Under the pieces are notes generated by a model. The model ran no database searches, had not been told where the DNA came from, and saw only the letters and a program-made list of their open reading frames with translations. The position numbers and the translations under genes were made by a program. 64,000 bases of DNA, taken from Burkholderia sp. SRS-W-2-2016 (lineage in GTDB: Bacteria; Pseudomonadota; Gammaproteobacteria; Burkholderiales; Burkholderiaceae). The DNA lies in NCBI RefSeq assembly GCF_001931485.1, contig NZ_MSDV01000045.1:1-64000 (forward strand). The letters run 5' to 3'. This document shows positions 31,974 through 40,619 of the stretch, one piece after another. The number at the start of each line of letters is the position of its first letter. Positions within the stretch are counted from its first letter, which is position 1.

Positions 31974-33536
31974 TTACTTGACCGCGATCTCGTCGAAGTT
32001 GAACGAGCCGTCCGGCGCGACGTATGCGCCCGACAGACGCTTGCTGCGCGCGTACACGACCTTCTCCTTGATCAGGAACACCCACGGCGCATCGGCCCAT
32101 ACGCGCTTCTGCGCATCCGCATACAGCGACGCCTTCTGCGCGCGGTCGGTAGTTTCGAGCGCCTGCTTCAGATCGCTGTCGACCGCGTCGTTCTTGTAGT
32201 ACGCGGTGTTGACCATCTTCGGCGGGAACGCGTGACCCGCGAGCAGCGGGCTCAGCGCCCAGTCCGCTTCGCCCGTCGACGCCGACCAGCCGGTGTAGAA
32301 CAGCCGCACCGGCGCGGTGGCCGGATCCTGCGCGCTTTCCACCTTGGCGACCCGCTGACCCGCTTCGAGCGCTTCGACCTTCGCCTTCACGCCGACCTGC
32401 GCGAGCTGCTGCTGCAGGAACTGGATCACCTTCTGCGACGTCGAGTTGTTATACGCGGCCCACAGCGTGGTTTCGAAACCGTTCGGATAACCGGCTTCCT
32501 TCAGCAGTTCGCGCGCCTTCGCCGGGTCGTACGGCCACGGGCCGGTCTTCGTCGCGTAATCGACGCCCTGCGGCACCACGCCTTCCATCGACACCGCATT
32601 GCCCGAGAACGCGACCTTCGCGAGCGCTTCCTTGTTGATCGCGTAGTTCAGCGCCTGACGCACCTTCAGGTTGTCGAAGGGCTTCTGGTTCATGTTCATG
32701 CTGATGTAGCGCGCGATGATCGACGGCGTCGCAATCACGTCGACCTTCGGGCTCGCCTGCAGCTGCGCGACCTGCTCGTACGGCACCTGGAACGCGAAGT
32801 CCGCTTCGCCGGTGCGCATCAGCGCGGAGCGCGTGTTGTTGTCGACCACCGGCTTCCAGTCGATCGCGTCGATCTTCGGGTAGCCCTTCTTCCAGTAGCC
32901 GGCGAATTTCTTCACGGTCAAATCGCCCGCCGGGTCCCACTTCACGAATTCGAACGGGCCGGTGCCGACCGGATGGAACGCGATGTCCTTGCCGTACTGC
33001 TTCAGCGCGGCCGGCGAAATCATCACCGCCGACGGATGCGCGAGCACGTTCACGAACGCCGAGAACGGCGCCTTCAGCGTGACGCGCACCGTGTACGGGT
33101 CGACCACCTCGGTCTTCTCGATGCGGTTGAACATGCTGTAGCGCTTGAGCTTGTTCGCCGGGTCGGTCACGCGGTCGAAGTTCGCCTTCACCGCGGCCGC
33201 GTTGAAGTCGGTGCCGTCCTGGAACTTCACGCCGTGGCGCAGCTTGAACGTATAGACCTTCGCATCCGCGCTCACCTCATAGCTGTCCGCGAGCACGTTG
33301 ACGAGCTTCATGTCCTTGTCGAAGCCGAACAGCCCCTGGTAGAACGACTTCGAGACCGCCTGCGACAGCGTGTCGTTCGCGTCGTACGGATCGAGCGTCG
33401 TGAAGGTCGACGCGACGGCCATCACGGCCGTGGTTTCGGCCTGGGCCGGATTGCCCGCGAGCATCGCGAACACCACCGCGCCGCCGCTGACCAGCGCGCG
33501 CAAACGAAACGGAGAAGACGGGAACAGCAGGTTCAT
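31974..33536 (-). CDS. gsiB: Peptide/glutathione ABC transporter substrate-binding protein
   Basis: A 520-residue periplasmic binding protein of the SBP_bac_5 family. Signal peptide with cleavage near NPAQA-ETT. YTFKLRHGVKFQDGTDF and HPVGTGPFEFVKWDP are family segments, and RQALNYAINKEALAKVAFSG is the conserved hinge region. GsiB relatives bind glutathione; dipeptide-binding DppA proteins are also close, so the ligand is not certain. The 69-base gap to gsiC may allow higher expression of this gene. Confidence 0.9.
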   Translation of the reverse strand: MNLLFPSSPFRLRALVSGGAVVFAMLAGNPAQAETTAVMAVASTFTTLDPYDANDTLSQAVSKSFYQGLFGFDKDMKLVNVLADSYEVSADAKVYTFKLRHGVKFQDGTDFNAAAVKANFDRVTDPANKLKRYSMFNRIEKTEVVDPYTVRVTLKAPFSAFVNVLAHPSAVMISPAALKQYGKDIAFHPVGTGPFEFVKWDPAGDLTVKKFAGYWKKGYPKIDAIDWKPVVDNNTRSALMRTGEADFAFQVPYEQVAQLQASPKVDVIATPSIIARYISMNMNQKPFDNLKVRQALNYAINKEALAKVAFSGNAVSMEGVVPQGVDYATKTGPWPYDPAKARELLKEAGYPNGFETTLWAAYNNSTSQKVIQFLQQQLAQVGVKAKVEALEAGQRVAKVESAQDPATAPVRLFYTGWSASTGEADWALSPLLAGHAFPPKMVNTAYYKNDAVDSDLKQALETTDRAQKASLYADAQKRVWADAPWVFLIKEKVVYARSKRLSGAYVAPDGSFNFDEIAVK

Positions 33537-33675
33537 CAGATTGCTCCAGGCTGCGAGATTGACGTTGAAGGTGTGACTGGGTCGTTATGTGGTGTTGCGC
33601 GGTACTACGGAGTGCTACAGGGTGCTGCGGCTCGCGCGGCCTGAATGCGGCCGCGGTACAGCTGATTCAACAAGG

Positions 33676-35598
33676 TCAGTACGCGCCGCCCACGCGATGC
33701 TGCGCGACGAAATGATCGGGGCCCACCGCGATCAGCGGCGCGACCAGCGGCTCGTCGTGCAGCGCGCGGATCGGGCTCGGGATGTCGTCGGCGGCGAGCA
33801 TCCGCTTCGCGTGACGGCGCGCGGCGTCGGCGACCGGCACCGCGCTCATCAGCTTCTTCGTGTACGGATGCTGCGGCGCCTCGAACACCGCGCGGCGCGG
33901 TCCGATCTCGACGATCTGGCCGAGGTACATCACCGCGACCCGATGGCTGATGCGCTCGACCACCGCCATGTCGTGCGAAATGAACAGATACGCGACGCCC
34001 AGTTCGCGCTGCAGATCGAGCATCAGGTTGACGATCTGCGCCTGCACGGACACGTCGAGCGCGGACACCGATTCGTCGGCGATCACGACCTTCGGATTCA
34101 GCGCGAGCGCGCGCGCGATTGCGATCCGCTGGCGCTGGCCGCCGGAGAATTCGTGCGGATAACGGCGCGCCGCCTCGGCCGGCAAGCCGACCTTTTCGAG
34201 CAGCCACGCAACCCGCGCCTGCGCTTCGGCGCCCTGCGCGACGCCGTGCACGAGCAGCGGCTCCATGATCGAGAAGCCCACCGTCAGGCGCGGATTCAGC
34301 GACGCGAACGGGTCCTGGAAAATGAACTGGATATCGCGCCGCAATGCCTGCAACGCGGGGCCGGTCAGCGAGCCGATTTCCTTGCCGCCGAATTCGATCG
34401 ACCCGCTCTGGCTTTCCACCAGACGCAGCAGCGAGCGGCCGGTCGTCGATTTACCGCAGCCGGATTCGCCGACCAGCGCGAGCGTTTCGCCGGGCCGCAG
34501 ATCGAAGCTGACTTTTTCGACCGCATGCACGCGCCCGGTCACGCGGCCGAACAGGCCGGTGCGGACCGGAAAGCGCGTGACCAGATCGCGCACGCGCAGA
34601 ATCGGCGGGGTGTCGTCGTGCACCGGCGGCTGCGCTTCTTCGGCAACGCTCGCGGCCGGCTGCACCGCCGCGTCGGCGCCGTTCGCGCCCGCCTGCTCGA
34701 CGCTCAGGATCGGGAAGCGCGCGGGCCGGTCGGTGCCCTGCATCGAGCCGAGCCGAGGCACCGCCGCGAGCAGCGCCTTCGTGTACGGATGCGAGGGCGC
34801 GGCGAACAGCGTGTCGGACGGACCCTCCTCGACCTTGTCGCCGCGATACATCACCAGCACGCGATCGGCCACTTCGGCGACCACGCCCATGTCGTGCGTG
34901 ATGAAGATCACGCCCATGTTCATCTCGTCCTGCAAGCCGCGGATCAGTTGCAGGATCTGCGCCTGGATCGTCACGTCGAGCGCGGTAGTCGGCTCGTCGG
35001 CGATCAGCAACGCGGGCTTGCACGACAGCGCCATCGCGATCATCACGCGCTGGCGCATCCCGCCCGACAATTGATGCGGAAAGCGCGCGGCCACCCGGCG
35101 AGCCTCAGGAATCCGAACCAGTTCGAGCAGACGCAAAGTTTCGGCCGACGCGGCCTCGCGGCTCTTGCCCTGATGCAGCGCGATCGCCTCGCTGATCTGG
35201 TCGCCGACCGTAAACACCGGGTTCAGCGAGGTCATCGGCTCCTGGAAGATCATCGCGATGTCGGCGCCGCGAATCGAGCGCATCGTGCCGGACGATGCCT
35301 GCGCGAGATCGAGCACGCTGCCGTCGCGGCGCCGGAACGCGATGCTGCCGCCGGCGAGCCGGCCGCCGCCATGCTCGATCAGGCGCATCAGCGCAAGCGA
35401 CGTGACCGATTTGCCGGAGCCCGATTCGCCGACGATCGCCAGCGTTTCGCCGCGCTCGACCGTAAACGACAGATTGCGCACCGCGTTGAAAGTCGAGCCG
35501 CCACGGCGGAACGCGACCGTCAGATCGTCGACCGCGAGCACGCGCTGCGGCGGCAAGGTTTCGATAAGCGGGCGGGCGGTGTGCGATGAAGTCGGCAC
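33676..35598 (-). CDS. gsiA: Fused dual-ATPase subunit of peptide/glutathione importer
   Basis: A 640-residue protein with two ABC ATPase domains, as in GsiA. Domain 1 (about 20-280) has Walker A GESGSGKSVTS, signature LSGGMRQRV and Walker B ALLIADEPTTALD. Domain 2 (about 330-600) has GESGCGKSTTG, FSGGQRQRIAIA and VVIADESVSALD. Each is followed by the oligopeptide-transporter C-terminal extension. The start is a GTG with an AGGAA site, which gives the family length; longer in-frame extensions to 36294 would overlap the next gene. Confidence 0.93.
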   Translation of the reverse strand: MPTSSHTARPLIETLPPQRVLAVDDLTVAFRRGGSTFNAVRNLSFTVERGETLAIVGESGSGKSVTSLALMRLIEHGGGRLAGGSIAFRRRDGSVLDLAQASSGTMRSIRGADIAMIFQEPMTSLNPVFTVGDQISEAIALHQGKSREAASAETLRLLELVRIPEARRVAARFPHQLSGGMRQRVMIAMALSCKPALLIADEPTTALDVTIQAQILQLIRGLQDEMNMGVIFITHDMGVVAEVADRVLVMYRGDKVEEGPSDTLFAAPSHPYTKALLAAVPRLGSMQGTDRPARFPILSVEQAGANGADAAVQPAASVAEEAQPPVHDDTPPILRVRDLVTRFPVRTGLFGRVTGRVHAVEKVSFDLRPGETLALVGESGCGKSTTGRSLLRLVESQSGSIEFGGKEIGSLTGPALQALRRDIQFIFQDPFASLNPRLTVGFSIMEPLLVHGVAQGAEAQARVAWLLEKVGLPAEAARRYPHEFSGGQRQRIAIARALALNPKVVIADESVSALDVSVQAQIVNLMLDLQRELGVAYLFISHDMAVVERISHRVAVMYLGQIVEIGPRRAVFEAPQHPYTKKLMSAVPVADAARRHAKRMLAADDIPSPIRALHDEPLVAPLIAVGPDHFVAQHRVGGAY

Positions 35599-35762
35599 GG
35601 TGATTCCTTTGAAGTCGAACGCGGCTAACGGGTTGGAGCGCGGTTCAGGCGCGGGAGTCGAGCGAGTGGCGCGGTGGGTTCGGTTCGCGCGGGCGCCGCT
35701 TCGGCGCGCTGCCGCGGCAGTGCGCCGAGGCAGTGCTCCAACGCAGCGCCGCGCGCTGGCGG

Positions 35763-36752
35763 CTAGCGGTAAATCGCCGTCACCGGCGCGGCGCCGAGCC
35801 GCGCGAAACCGCGGTACATCCCTTCGGTGTTGAACGGCAGCGTGACGTTGCCGCGCGCGTCGACGGCGATCAGACCACCGCGTCCGTCGATCTTCGGCAA
35901 GCGGTTCATCACCACGTCGTGCGCGGCTTCTTCGAGCGACACCGCGCGGTAGGCCATCTGCGCGGCGACGTCGTAGGCAGCGACCATCCGCATGAACATT
36001 TCGCCCGAGCCGGTGGTCGACACCGCGCAGGTCGCGTCGTCCGCATAGCAGCCCGCGCCGATCAGCGGCGTGTCGCCGACCCGGCCGACCTGCTTGTTGG
36101 TGACGCCGCCGGTCGAGGTCGCCGCGGCGAGGTGGCCGTGCACGTCGAGCGCGACCGCGCCGACGGTGCCGAACTTGCGATTCGGATCGATCGGCTCGTG
36201 CGGCGTGGGTTCGGCTTGCGTCGACGCCGCGGCCGCGAGCGTCGCGCCGTCGTGGTCGAGCATCGGCCGCTGCTGCTCCTGCGCGAGTTGCCATTGGCGA
36301 TAGCGCGCATCGGTATCGAAGTAGCTGTTGTCGACGAACTCGAGGCCCTGCGCGGCTGCGAACGCTTCCGCGCCTTCGCCGGTGAACAGCACGTGTTCGC
36401 TGCGTTCGAGCACGCGGCGCGCGGCGAGCACCGGATTGCGCACGCGCTTCACGCAGCAGATCGCGCCGGCTTCGAGCGTGCGGCCATCCATGATCGCGGC
36501 GTCGAGTTCGTGGGTGCCGGCCGACGTGTAGACCGCGCCGTGACCCGCGTTGAACAACGGACAGTCTTCGAGCAGACGCACCGCTTCGCTGACCGCGTCG
36601 AGCGCGCTGCCGCCGTCGGCGAGCACGCGCTGGCCGGCGCTCAGCACCGCGTTGAGCGCTGCGTGATAGTCGGCTTCGGCGCTGGCCGACAACGACGCGC
36701 GCAGGATCGTCCCTGCTCCGCCATGAATGGCAATGACTGCGTTGGAATTCAT
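35763..36752 (-). CDS. iaaA: Isoaspartyl peptidase / plant-type L-asparaginase
   Basis: Ntn hydrolase (IaaA/EcAIII type) that cleaves isoaspartyl dipeptides and hydrolyses asparagine after self-cleavage. The 329-residue precursor begins with VIAIHGGAGTI. The nucleophile is the Thr in KFGTVGAVALDVHGH (about residue 196), preceded by a variable linker that is removed. GAGCYADDATCAVSTTGSGE follows. The ATG overlaps the regulator stop by four bases. iaaA next to gsiABCD is also the arrangement in E. coli, supporting a peptide-scavenging unit. Confidence 0.93.
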   Translation of the reverse strand: MNSNAVIAIHGGAGTILRASLSASAEADYHAALNAVLSAGQRVLADGGSALDAVSEAVRLLEDCPLFNAGHGAVYTSAGTHELDAAIMDGRTLEAGAICCVKRVRNPVLAARRVLERSEHVLFTGEGAEAFAAAQGLEFVDNSYFDTDARYRQWQLAQEQQRPMLDHDGATLAAAASTQAEPTPHEPIDPNRKFGTVGAVALDVHGHLAAATSTGGVTNKQVGRVGDTPLIGAGCYADDATCAVSTTGSGEMFMRMVAAYDVAAQMAYRAVSLEEAAHDVVMNRLPKIDGRGGLIAVDARGNVTLPFNTEGMYRGFARLGAAPVTAIYR

Positions 36753-37801
36753 TTTTTCGAGTGTGGAGTGCGAGTTGTTCGGGTGCCGCGGGGGGCGTCG
36801 GCGCGCCTGGCGGCGCCGGCTTTTGCGTTGGTTTTTGTACCGGGCTTTGCGTTGGGTGTTGCGTCGGCTTTCGAGCCGGCTTTCGTGCTGGCTTTCGCGC
36901 CGGCCGCGCCGGTCTGCGAATCGAACAGCCACGGCAGCACGAACTCGCTGAGCTCGGCGGCCGCTTTCACCGAGCGTTGCGCGCGATACGCAACCGCGTC
37001 GCACAGCGCCTCGATCACCGCGAGCACCGCGGAGTCGGCATTCGACGCGAGGCGCCGGTCGGTGCGGATATACAGCGCAAGGTCGGCGAACTGCGCGAGC
37101 GGCGAAGCCGGCGAGTCGGTCAGCGCGAGCACGCGCGCGCCGCGTTCGGATGCGCGCCGCGCGAGTTCGATCGTGTCCTCGACGTAACGCGGGAACGCGA
37201 TGCCGATCACGAGGTCGCCCTCGTTCGAGCCCACCAGCTGCCGCGCAGCATGCGACGGGCCGCCGATCAGCGCGAGCGAGCGGACGTTGTCGTGATACGG
37301 CAGCAGCCCGTGCTCCATCAGGCTCGCGAGAAACGCGCTCGCGCCGAAGCCGAGCACGAACACGCGCCGCGCGGCGATGATCGCTTCGACCGCGGCGTCG
37401 GCGGCGGCGCGATCGATCGACGTGCGGGTCGCGTGCAGATTGTTGGCGGCCTGCTCCAGCGACGCGTCGATCAGATCGTCGCCGGCCGCGAGCGATTCCT
37501 GCGCGCTGCGCAGCCGCTCGACCGGCGCGAGCGTCGCTTCGAAGCCGCGCACCAGCGCGTCGCGAAACTGCGGATAGCCGTCGAAGCCGAGCGCGCGCGC
37601 AAAACGGTTCGCGCTCGCAACCGAAGCGCCGACCACGCTCGCCAGTTCGTCGATCCGCATCGTCGCCGCGCGGAACAGGTTGGCCAGCACGTACTCGCCC
37701 ATGCGCCGGTGAATCGGCGTCAGCGTCGGCATCGCGGCGCCGATGCGCGCGGCAATCGCCTGCTCGGCGGAGTTCGGAACAGCGGACGGATGGTGGGCCA
37801 T
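36749..37801 (-). CDS. RpiR/MurR-family transcriptional regulator
   Basis: A 350-residue regulator with an N-terminal helix-turn-helix (DELASVVGASVASANRFARALGF, about 50-75) and a C-terminal SIS domain (RRVFVLGFGASAFLASLM, about 143-160) that usually senses a phosphorylated sugar. The last 50 residues are a low-complexity Lys/Ala/Thr/Arg tail not part of the fold. First gene of the eight-gene peptide operon and coupled to iaaA by ATGA. Candidate operators (GATGAAAA-type palindromes) lie upstream. Its effector might be an amino sugar or muropeptide-derived compound, an inference from family and context. Confidence 0.88.
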   Translation of the reverse strand: MAHHPSAVPNSAEQAIAARIGAAMPTLTPIHRRMGEYVLANLFRAATMRIDELASVVGASVASANRFARALGFDGYPQFRDALVRGFEATLAPVERLRSAQESLAAGDDLIDASLEQAANNLHATRTSIDRAAADAAVEAIIAARRVFVLGFGASAFLASLMEHGLLPYHDNVRSLALIGGPSHAARQLVGSNEGDLVIGIAFPRYVEDTIELARRASERGARVLALTDSPASPLAQFADLALYIRTDRRLASNADSAVLAVIEALCDAVAYRAQRSVKAAAELSEFVLPWLFDSQTGAAGAKASTKAGSKADATPNAKPGTKTNAKAGAARRADAPRGTRTTRTPHSKK

Positions 37802-37843
37802 ACGGGCGGCGTCGGGCTGATGGAGTTATCTGGAATTAATGAA

Positions 37844-37873
37844 AGTATATTTACATAAATTTGCACAAGACAA
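37844..37873 (-). promoter_or_regulatory. Predicted promoter of the peptide operon
   Basis: Minus strand TTGTCT (37873-37868), 18-base spacer, TATACT (37849-37844), about 45 bases before the regulator ATG, in an AT-rich patch. An ATTTTCATC half-site at 37880-37888 abuts the -35. Confidence 0.6.
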
Positions 37874-37879
37874 AAATCT

Positions 37880-37975
37880 ATTTTCATCTTCCAGGGGTTT
37901 TCACTGAGCCACCCCTTTAAACAAGGGGTTTTGGCGCTCAGCGATGCTGCGCTGCGATGAAAATTCATTTTCATC
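37880..37975. promoter_or_regulatory. Candidate RpiR operator sites
   Basis: A 20-base palindrome GATGAAAATTCATTTTCATC lies at 37956-37975, with nine-base arms about a TC centre. A matching half-site ATTTTCATC lies at 37880-37888 next to the predicted -35. The centre-to-site distance of about 80 bases would allow looping or cooperative binding. Self-regulation by the adjacent RpiR-type protein is inferred. Confidence 0.5.
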
Positions 37976-38003
37976 GGGTCAGCTCACCCCTCCTCGCGTT
38001 TGG

Positions 38004-39284
38004 TTAGCACACCACCCCTCTCTCCTCCGCGCATTGCTCCGGAATCCCAACCAATCGCGCCGCCGGCGACATGAAAATGATCAGCGCCTGCACCAGAAAC
38101 GCGATCGCCGCCGCGACCAGACACACGTCGACGCTCCAGCGCGCGCTGAGCGCCGCGCCGAGCAACGCGCCCACCGGTCGCGCGCCATAAGTAGCGGTGC
38201 TGATCAACGCGGATACCCGGCCGATCATCCGCTCCGGCGTGATCGCCTGACGCAGCGTGGTCGAGCCGACGACCCACAGGATCGGCCCGGCGCCGAGCAG
38301 AAAGAAGCTCGCGAGCGCGAGCCAGAACGACGGCGCGACCAGCGTCGCGACCATCACGAGCGAGGCCAGCAAACCGAACGACGGCCCGATCACCAGCAGC
38401 CGGCCGAACGTCACTGCCCGCGCGATCGCGGGCGCGGCGAGCGCGCCGCACACCATGCCGACGCCGTACGCGCCAAGCGTCACGCCGACCGCCGACGCGG
38501 ACAGCCCCAACCGATGCACCGCGTACGGCACGTACACCGCTTGCAGGATAAAGAAGCCGAGGTTGAAGAACACCGCGGTCGCGAGCATCGGCAGCAGCAA
38601 TGGATCGTGCAGCACGAAGCGGGTGCCGTCGCGTAACTCCAGCATGAAGTGCCGGCGCGGCGCGACCGCGCGCGGCGGCTCGCGCAGTCCCGCGAGCAGC
38701 ACGACCGCGAGCGCCGACAATGCCGCCGCGCCCCCATACGCCCAGCCTGCGCCGATCCAGCCGACCAGCAGGCCGCCGAGCGCCGGCCCCGCTGAATACG
38801 CGACGCTACGCGCGAGTTCGAGCCGGCCGTTCGCGCGCGCATACGCTTCGCGCGGCACCAGCGACGGCACCAGCGCGGGCGCGGCGACGTTGTAAGCCAC
38901 CGTGCCGGTCGCGGCGACGAAACCGAGCGCGGCGAGCAGCGGCAGATTCAACCCATGCGTGAGCACCAGCAACAGCACGCCGAGCATCGCGCAAACGCGC
39001 ACGCTTTCGGCGAGCGTCATCAGCACGCGGCGCGAACGGCGATCGGCCCACACGCCGAGCGGCATCGACAGCAACAGGAACGGCAGCGTCTGCGCGGTTT
39101 GCAGCAGGCCGGTGTCGCGCGCATTCGCGCCGAGCGCGAACACCGCGACGAGCGGCGCGGCGGCCAGACTGATCTGCTCGGCCGATTGCGCGCACAGATT
39201 CGACCACGCGAGGCGGTGAAACGCGCCGGATAAACGCGGCGCAACGGACGAAGAGGAGGAAGCGGATGAAGAAGCGGCACGCAT
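38004..39284 (-). CDS. MFS transporter (MFS_3 / enterobactin-exporter-like)
   Basis: A 426-residue, 12-helix efflux-type permease. AEQISLAAAPLVAVFALGANA and LPFLLLSMPLGVWADRRSRRVLM (cytoplasmic loop 2-3 motif) place it with MFS_3 exporters such as EntS. RANGRLELARSVAYSAGPALGG is the conserved helix-5 region. The start MRAASSSAS with GGAG eight bases upstream is preferred to an in-frame start at 39332. It is divergent from rsuA. Substrate unknown. Confidence 0.82.
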   Translation of the reverse strand: MRAASSSASSSSSVAPRLSGAFHRLAWSNLCAQSAEQISLAAAPLVAVFALGANARDTGLLQTAQTLPFLLLSMPLGVWADRRSRRVLMTLAESVRVCAMLGVLLLVLTHGLNLPLLAALGFVAATGTVAYNVAAPALVPSLVPREAYARANGRLELARSVAYSAGPALGGLLVGWIGAGWAYGGAAALSALAVVLLAGLREPPRAVAPRRHFMLELRDGTRFVLHDPLLLPMLATAVFFNLGFFILQAVYVPYAVHRLGLSASAVGVTLGAYGVGMVCGALAAPAIARAVTFGRLLVIGPSFGLLASLVMVATLVAPSFWLALASFFLLGAGPILWVVGSTTLRQAITPERMIGRVSALISTATYGARPVGALLGAALSARWSVDVCLVAAAIAFLVQALIIFMSPAARLVGIPEQCAEERGVVC

Positions 39285-39378
39285 CGATGGACTCCGGAGA
39301 TTCGACTTGAAGGCCTCATCGTCCGCGCTCACGCGATGCGCAGCGCCCCGCTTCTTGCGGTGTTATTCTTCGCTCGCC

Positions 39379-40089
39379 ATGAATCTAGAAAGCATTCTCT
39401 TTACCCAGGGTTTCGGTTCGCGCCGCCAATGCCGCGCGCTGATCGGCGACGCGCGCGTGAGCATCGACGGCGCCGTCTGCACCGATGCCGACACCGATTT
39501 CGCGGTCGCTAGCGGGACCTTGCGCTTTAGCGTCGACGGCGTCGAATGGCCGTATCGCGAGCACGCGTATCTGCTGCTGAACAAGCCGGCCGGCTACGAA
39601 TGCTCGCGCGATCCGCAGCATCATCTGAGCGTGTTCAGCCTGTTGCCGCCGCAGTTCGCCGAGCGCGGCGTGCAGTGCGTCGGCCGGCTCGACCAGGACA
39701 CCACGGGCCTGCTGCTGCTCTCCGACGACGGCAAGTTCGTCCATCAGTTCACGTCGCCCAAACGCAAGGTGCCGAAGCTGTACGTCGCGACCACCCGTCA
39801 TCCGCTCGACGATGCGCAATTGAGCGCGCTGCGCGACGGCGTGCTGCTGCACGGCGAAAGCAAACCGAGCGCCGCGCTCGACGCGCAGGCGCGCGACACC
39901 CACACGCTCGCGCTCACCGTGCTCGAAGGCAAATATCACCAGGTCAAGCGGATGATCGCGGCGGCCGGCAACCGCTGCGAGGCGCTGCATCGCGAGCGCG
40001 TCGGCGGCCTCGCGCTGCCCGCGACGCTCGCACCGGGCGCATGGCAATGGCTCGATGAAAACGAGCTCGACGCGCTACGGGGCGGGTAA
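39379..40089 (+). CDS. rsuA: 16S rRNA pseudouridine-516 synthase
   Basis: Converts U516 of 16S rRNA to pseudouridine. A 236-residue protein with a short S4-like RNA-binding N-domain (FGSRRQCRALIGDARVSIDG) and the synthase domain. GRLDQDTTGLLLLSDDG holds the catalytic Asp (about residue 106). YLLLNKPAGYECSRDP and EGKYHQVKRMIAAAGNRCEALHR (with the C-terminal RsuA/RluB/E/F motif) also fit. RsuA is likelier than RluE/F given the S4 start and length. Confidence 0.88.
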   Translation: MNLESILFTQGFGSRRQCRALIGDARVSIDGAVCTDADTDFAVASGTLRFSVDGVEWPYREHAYLLLNKPAGYECSRDPQHHLSVFSLLPPQFAERGVQCVGRLDQDTTGLLLLSDDGKFVHQFTSPKRKVPKLYVATTRHPLDDAQLSALRDGVLLHGESKPSAALDAQARDTHTLALTVLEGKYHQVKRMIAAAGNRCEALHRERVGGLALPATLAPGAWQWLDENELDALRGG

Positions 40090-40246
40090 ACCGGTAGTTC
40101 ACGCATAAGCCCTTGATGCGCCGAATAAAGCGCGCGCGCATTGCGGTGCACCGCACGTAAGGCGCTGCGCCGCAGCATGCCGTTGCTTACAGGTCGCCCT
40201 ATACTCGTTGAAACAAACGACTACAAAGGTTTCAAGGAGGGGCGCC

Positions 40247-40435
40247 ATGGATATCGACGGCACGATTGCGATCTCGCAGGCGATGATTGCGTTTATCGGT
40301 TTTGCACTGCTGCTGATCGGCGGCTCGCTGGTCATCATGCGGCTGCGGCACAAGTACCATCCGAACCTGATCGGCGCGATGATCGGCGGCATGCTGTGTT
40401 TCCTGTTGCTGGAAATGCTGCCGACGCTGACCTGA
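40247..40435 (+). CDS. Small two-helix membrane protein (62 aa)
   Basis: A strong ribosome site AAGGAGGGG precedes the ATG. The protein has two hydrophobic segments (IAFIGFALLLIGGSLVIMRL and NLIGAMIGGMLCFLLLEML) joined by a short basic loop RHKYHPN. No family is recognised. A TATACT -10-like hexamer lies 45 bases upstream without a good -35. Possibly stress-related, like many such proteins, but nothing in the context says so. Confidence 0.65.
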   Translation: MDIDGTIAISQAMIAFIGFALLLIGGSLVIMRLRHKYHPNLIGAMIGGMLCFLLLEMLPTLT

Positions 40436-40619
40436 AGCGCTTGAATCGCGCGGCCGCTCTGGCCACGCGGTTTGATGATGCGGTGCGGGGAAACGGCTTT
40501 TTGCGGAGCAGCGATGCTCCGCGAGGACCGCTTGTTGTTTTCGCGCAATGCGGCGATTTTCGCGACTTATGCCGCCGCGAGTTGCCGCCCGCCGTCCGCG
40601 CGTTCCTAGCGTAAAGACA

